NCBI GenBank assembly: GCA_002690405.1
Contig: NZEI01000078.1
Location: forward strand, 26,555 to 33,937
Origin: Gammaproteobacteria bacterium
Lineage (GTDB): Bacteria; Pseudomonadota; Gammaproteobacteria; Pseudomonadales; Azotimanducaceae
Length of the DNA: 7,383 nucleotides
Reading direction: 5' to 3'
Under the pieces are notes generated by a model. The model saw only the letters and a program-made list of their open reading frames with translations. It was not told where the DNA came from and did no database searches. The position numbers were made by a program, and so were the translations under genes. The number at the start of each line of letters is the position of its first letter. The first letter of the stretch is position 1. Positions 6,459 to 7,383 of the stretch are shown piece after piece.

Positions 6459-7022
6459 CTATCGTCGCTTTCCTTGGAGTCGCGCTCTCATTTCAGCACG
6501 CTGCTGTTCTTGGATTCTCTTGTATTCTTTAAGCTGCTCTTTGTTCAGCACGCTGGCAAGCTGCCTCTCAACCTGTTTATTTATTTTGTCCATATCCCTT
6601 TTGACGCCACGAAGTTGACGGAACCCAACTTGTTTCCCAGATGAACGTGCACCCTGACTGATACCATGCTTTTGCATCACTCCCATGCGCTTTTCTATGT
6701 GCGCCATGAGAATCGGTTCGACTTGTTCAGCCTGCTCATCGGTTAAATTTAACCGGGCTTTGAGTTTTGCAGAGAAGTCCCTTTGTTGGTTTGCTGAGAC
6801 GGGGTTAGCGGCGATAACTTTTTCTCGCATCGCCCCTTGTTCTGTTTGCTGATCTAGTAATTTCGACCCGGCTTGAGTCTCTGAACGAACATTATCTGCA
6901 GCAACGACATCAAACGTTAGACTAATGACTATCACGGCAGCGATAGCTCTATAACTCTTCTCTAGACTTATTTTTTTTGCTGTAACGATTTGTTGATTTA
7001 TAAATAAGTGAAATGGATTCAT
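6459..7022 (-). CDS. Spy/CpxP-like (LTxxQ) periplasmic protein
   Basis: This is a 187-residue protein. The ATG at 7022 is supported by AGGAG (7028-7032) 5 nt upstream. The N-terminus has an unusually long basic n-region of about 25 residues, then a hydrophobic core AIAAVIVISLTF and a VVA-AD cleavage region near 41-42. The mature part is highly charged and helical. It shows LTDEQ at 93-97 and a degenerate second motif LNKEQ at 159-163, the paired LTxxQ pattern of the Spy/CpxP/CnrX-like group, and a Lys/Arg/Gln-rich tail. Family members are periplasmic chaperones (Spy) or negative regulators of the Cpx kinase (CpxP); some relatives sense metals. Its convergent position beside a CpxR/CpxA-like pair supports a link to envelope stress, but direct interaction is inference. 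It lies 41 bp downstream of the truncated receptor frame and could be transcribed with it. Confidence 0.8.
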   Translation of the reverse strand: MNPFHLFINQQIVTAKKISLEKSYRAIAAVIVISLTFDVVAADNVRSETQAGSKLLDQQTEQGAMREKVIAANPVSANQQRDFSAKLKARLNLTDEQAEQVEPILMAHIEKRMGVMQKHGISQGARSSGKQVGFRQLRGVKRDMDKINKQVERQLASVLNKEQLKEYKRIQEQQRAEMRARLQGKRR

Positions 7023-7027
7023 AAAAG

Positions 7028-7032
7028 CTCCT
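7028..7032 (-). promoter_or_regulatory. Ribosome-binding site of the Spy/CpxP-like gene
   Basis: AGGAG on the minus strand, 5 nt before the ATG, fixes the start of this gene. This matters because the predicted signal peptide has an unusually long n-region. Confidence 0.7.
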
Positions 7033-7053
7033 AATCTGATGTGGGTATTTTTT

Positions 7054-7081
7054 GATCAGAGAATCAGTAGAGATTCTGATC
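7054..7081. repeat. Bulged inverted repeat overlapping the end of the truncated receptor frame
   Basis: GATCAG (7054-7059) pairs with CTGATC (7076-7081), and AATC (7062-7065) pairs with GATT (7072-7075). This gives ten base pairs with a 2-nt bulge and a 6-nt loop. The structure includes the premature TGA (7066-7064) of the receptor frame and lies just upstream of the Spy/CpxP-like gene. On the minus strand it is followed by six A residues rather than T, so it is not a terminator. It may be an operator, a leader stem or a rearrangement scar. Confidence 0.45.
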
Positions 7082-7383
7082 GATGGTGCCGCCCCTAACT
7101 ACAAGCCCCGAAGAACTCTCGTTTGATCCAGAAACCCCGGGCAGGAGCTGCATCGATCGAAAGATGTCTTGTTCACCAAGCTTTGGCAGCGAGCGAGTGA
7201 GTTCCGGCGACAATGAAAACTGGCTTATTCCCGACTGCTGCATCTTCTGTGAAGTGGCCGCGGTTACAATAACCTCTTCGATTAGGTTTTCGCTTTCAAA
7301 CCTGGCCAGATTAATGTTCAGTCGCTGAGTATCCGGACAAACCCTGATTTCTCTGCTTTCAAATGCCATTTTAGTTATGACGA
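7064..7383 (-). pseudogene. TonB-dependent receptor fragment, truncated in the plug domain
   Basis: The frame is open from the right edge of the window, so the 5' end lies outside. An ATG at 7369 has no ribosome-binding site and is probably internal. The first visible residues (ITKMAFESREIRV...LNINLARFE) look like the end of a carboxypeptidase-regulatory-like N-terminal domain. Then come EEVIVTAA, a TonB-box/plug entry, and the plug motifs LGEQDIFRSMQLLPGVSG and GLVVRGGTIDQNLY. In full-length receptors the last motif continues as L-L-D-G and is followed by the rest of the plug and a 22-strand barrel. Here a TGA at 7066-7064 comes directly after the Tyr, and no barrel sequence follows; the next 41 bp lead straight to another gene. 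Without a barrel it cannot act as an outer-membrane transporter, so a deletion or decay product is most likely. A deliberately short plug protein is a less likely alternative. Confidence 0.75.

Noticed and set aside
6435..6644. Plus-strand open frame opposite the 3' end of the Spy/CpxP-like gene
   Set aside because: The opposite strand carries the LTxxQ-type protein with signal peptide and ribosome-binding site; this frame has no supporting features.
7083..7328. Plus-strand open frame opposite the receptor fragment
   Set aside because: The minus-strand reading contains clear TonB-receptor plug motifs; this frame shows none.

Overview
The window looks like a chromosomal segment of a Gram-negative bacterium, most likely a gammaproteobacterium. 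It has moderate GC. It carries a CpxR/CpxA-like two-component pair, a Spy/CpxP-type periplasmic protein and part of a TonB-dependent outer-membrane receptor. The genus cannot be named from the sequence alone.

Layout, left to right. (1) 1-504 (+): the 3' part of a gene that enters from the left edge, encoding a beta-rich protein I cannot assign to a named family. (2) 505-904: about 400 bp with no intact gene. It holds a short minus-strand remnant resembling the N-terminus of an IS3-type transposase orfA, a small palindrome, and an imperfect direct repeat that brackets an AT-rich stretch. (3) 905-1276 (+): a small four-helix membrane protein. (4) 1423-3144 and 3164-4195 (+): a probable two-gene operon. 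The first gene encodes an exported protein with a carboxypeptidase-regulatory-like domain, one CxxCH heme-type motif and a Vgb-like beta-propeller. The second encodes a membrane-anchored alpha/beta hydrolase whose five visible active-site residues match the haloalkane dehalogenase pattern of subfamily III. A modest hairpin plus T-run follows. (5) 4284-4967 and 4964-6364 (+): an OmpR-family response regulator and a CpxA-like sensor kinase, overlapping by 4 nt. (6) Minus strand from the right edge: a TonB-dependent receptor reading frame that stops inside its plug domain (7064-7383), then a Spy/CpxP-like gene (6459-7022) that converges on the kinase gene.

How the parts may work together. The regulator, kinase and Spy/CpxP-like protein together suggest an envelope-stress module. 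The order differs from enterobacterial cpx: here the CpxP-like gene is convergent with the kinase, not divergent from the regulator. The heme-motif propeller protein and the hydrolase probably act together at or outside the inner membrane, on an unknown substrate. The receptor fragment and the transposase remnant show that both ends of the window have been rearranged. I found no RNA genes, CRISPR arrays or intact mobile elements.
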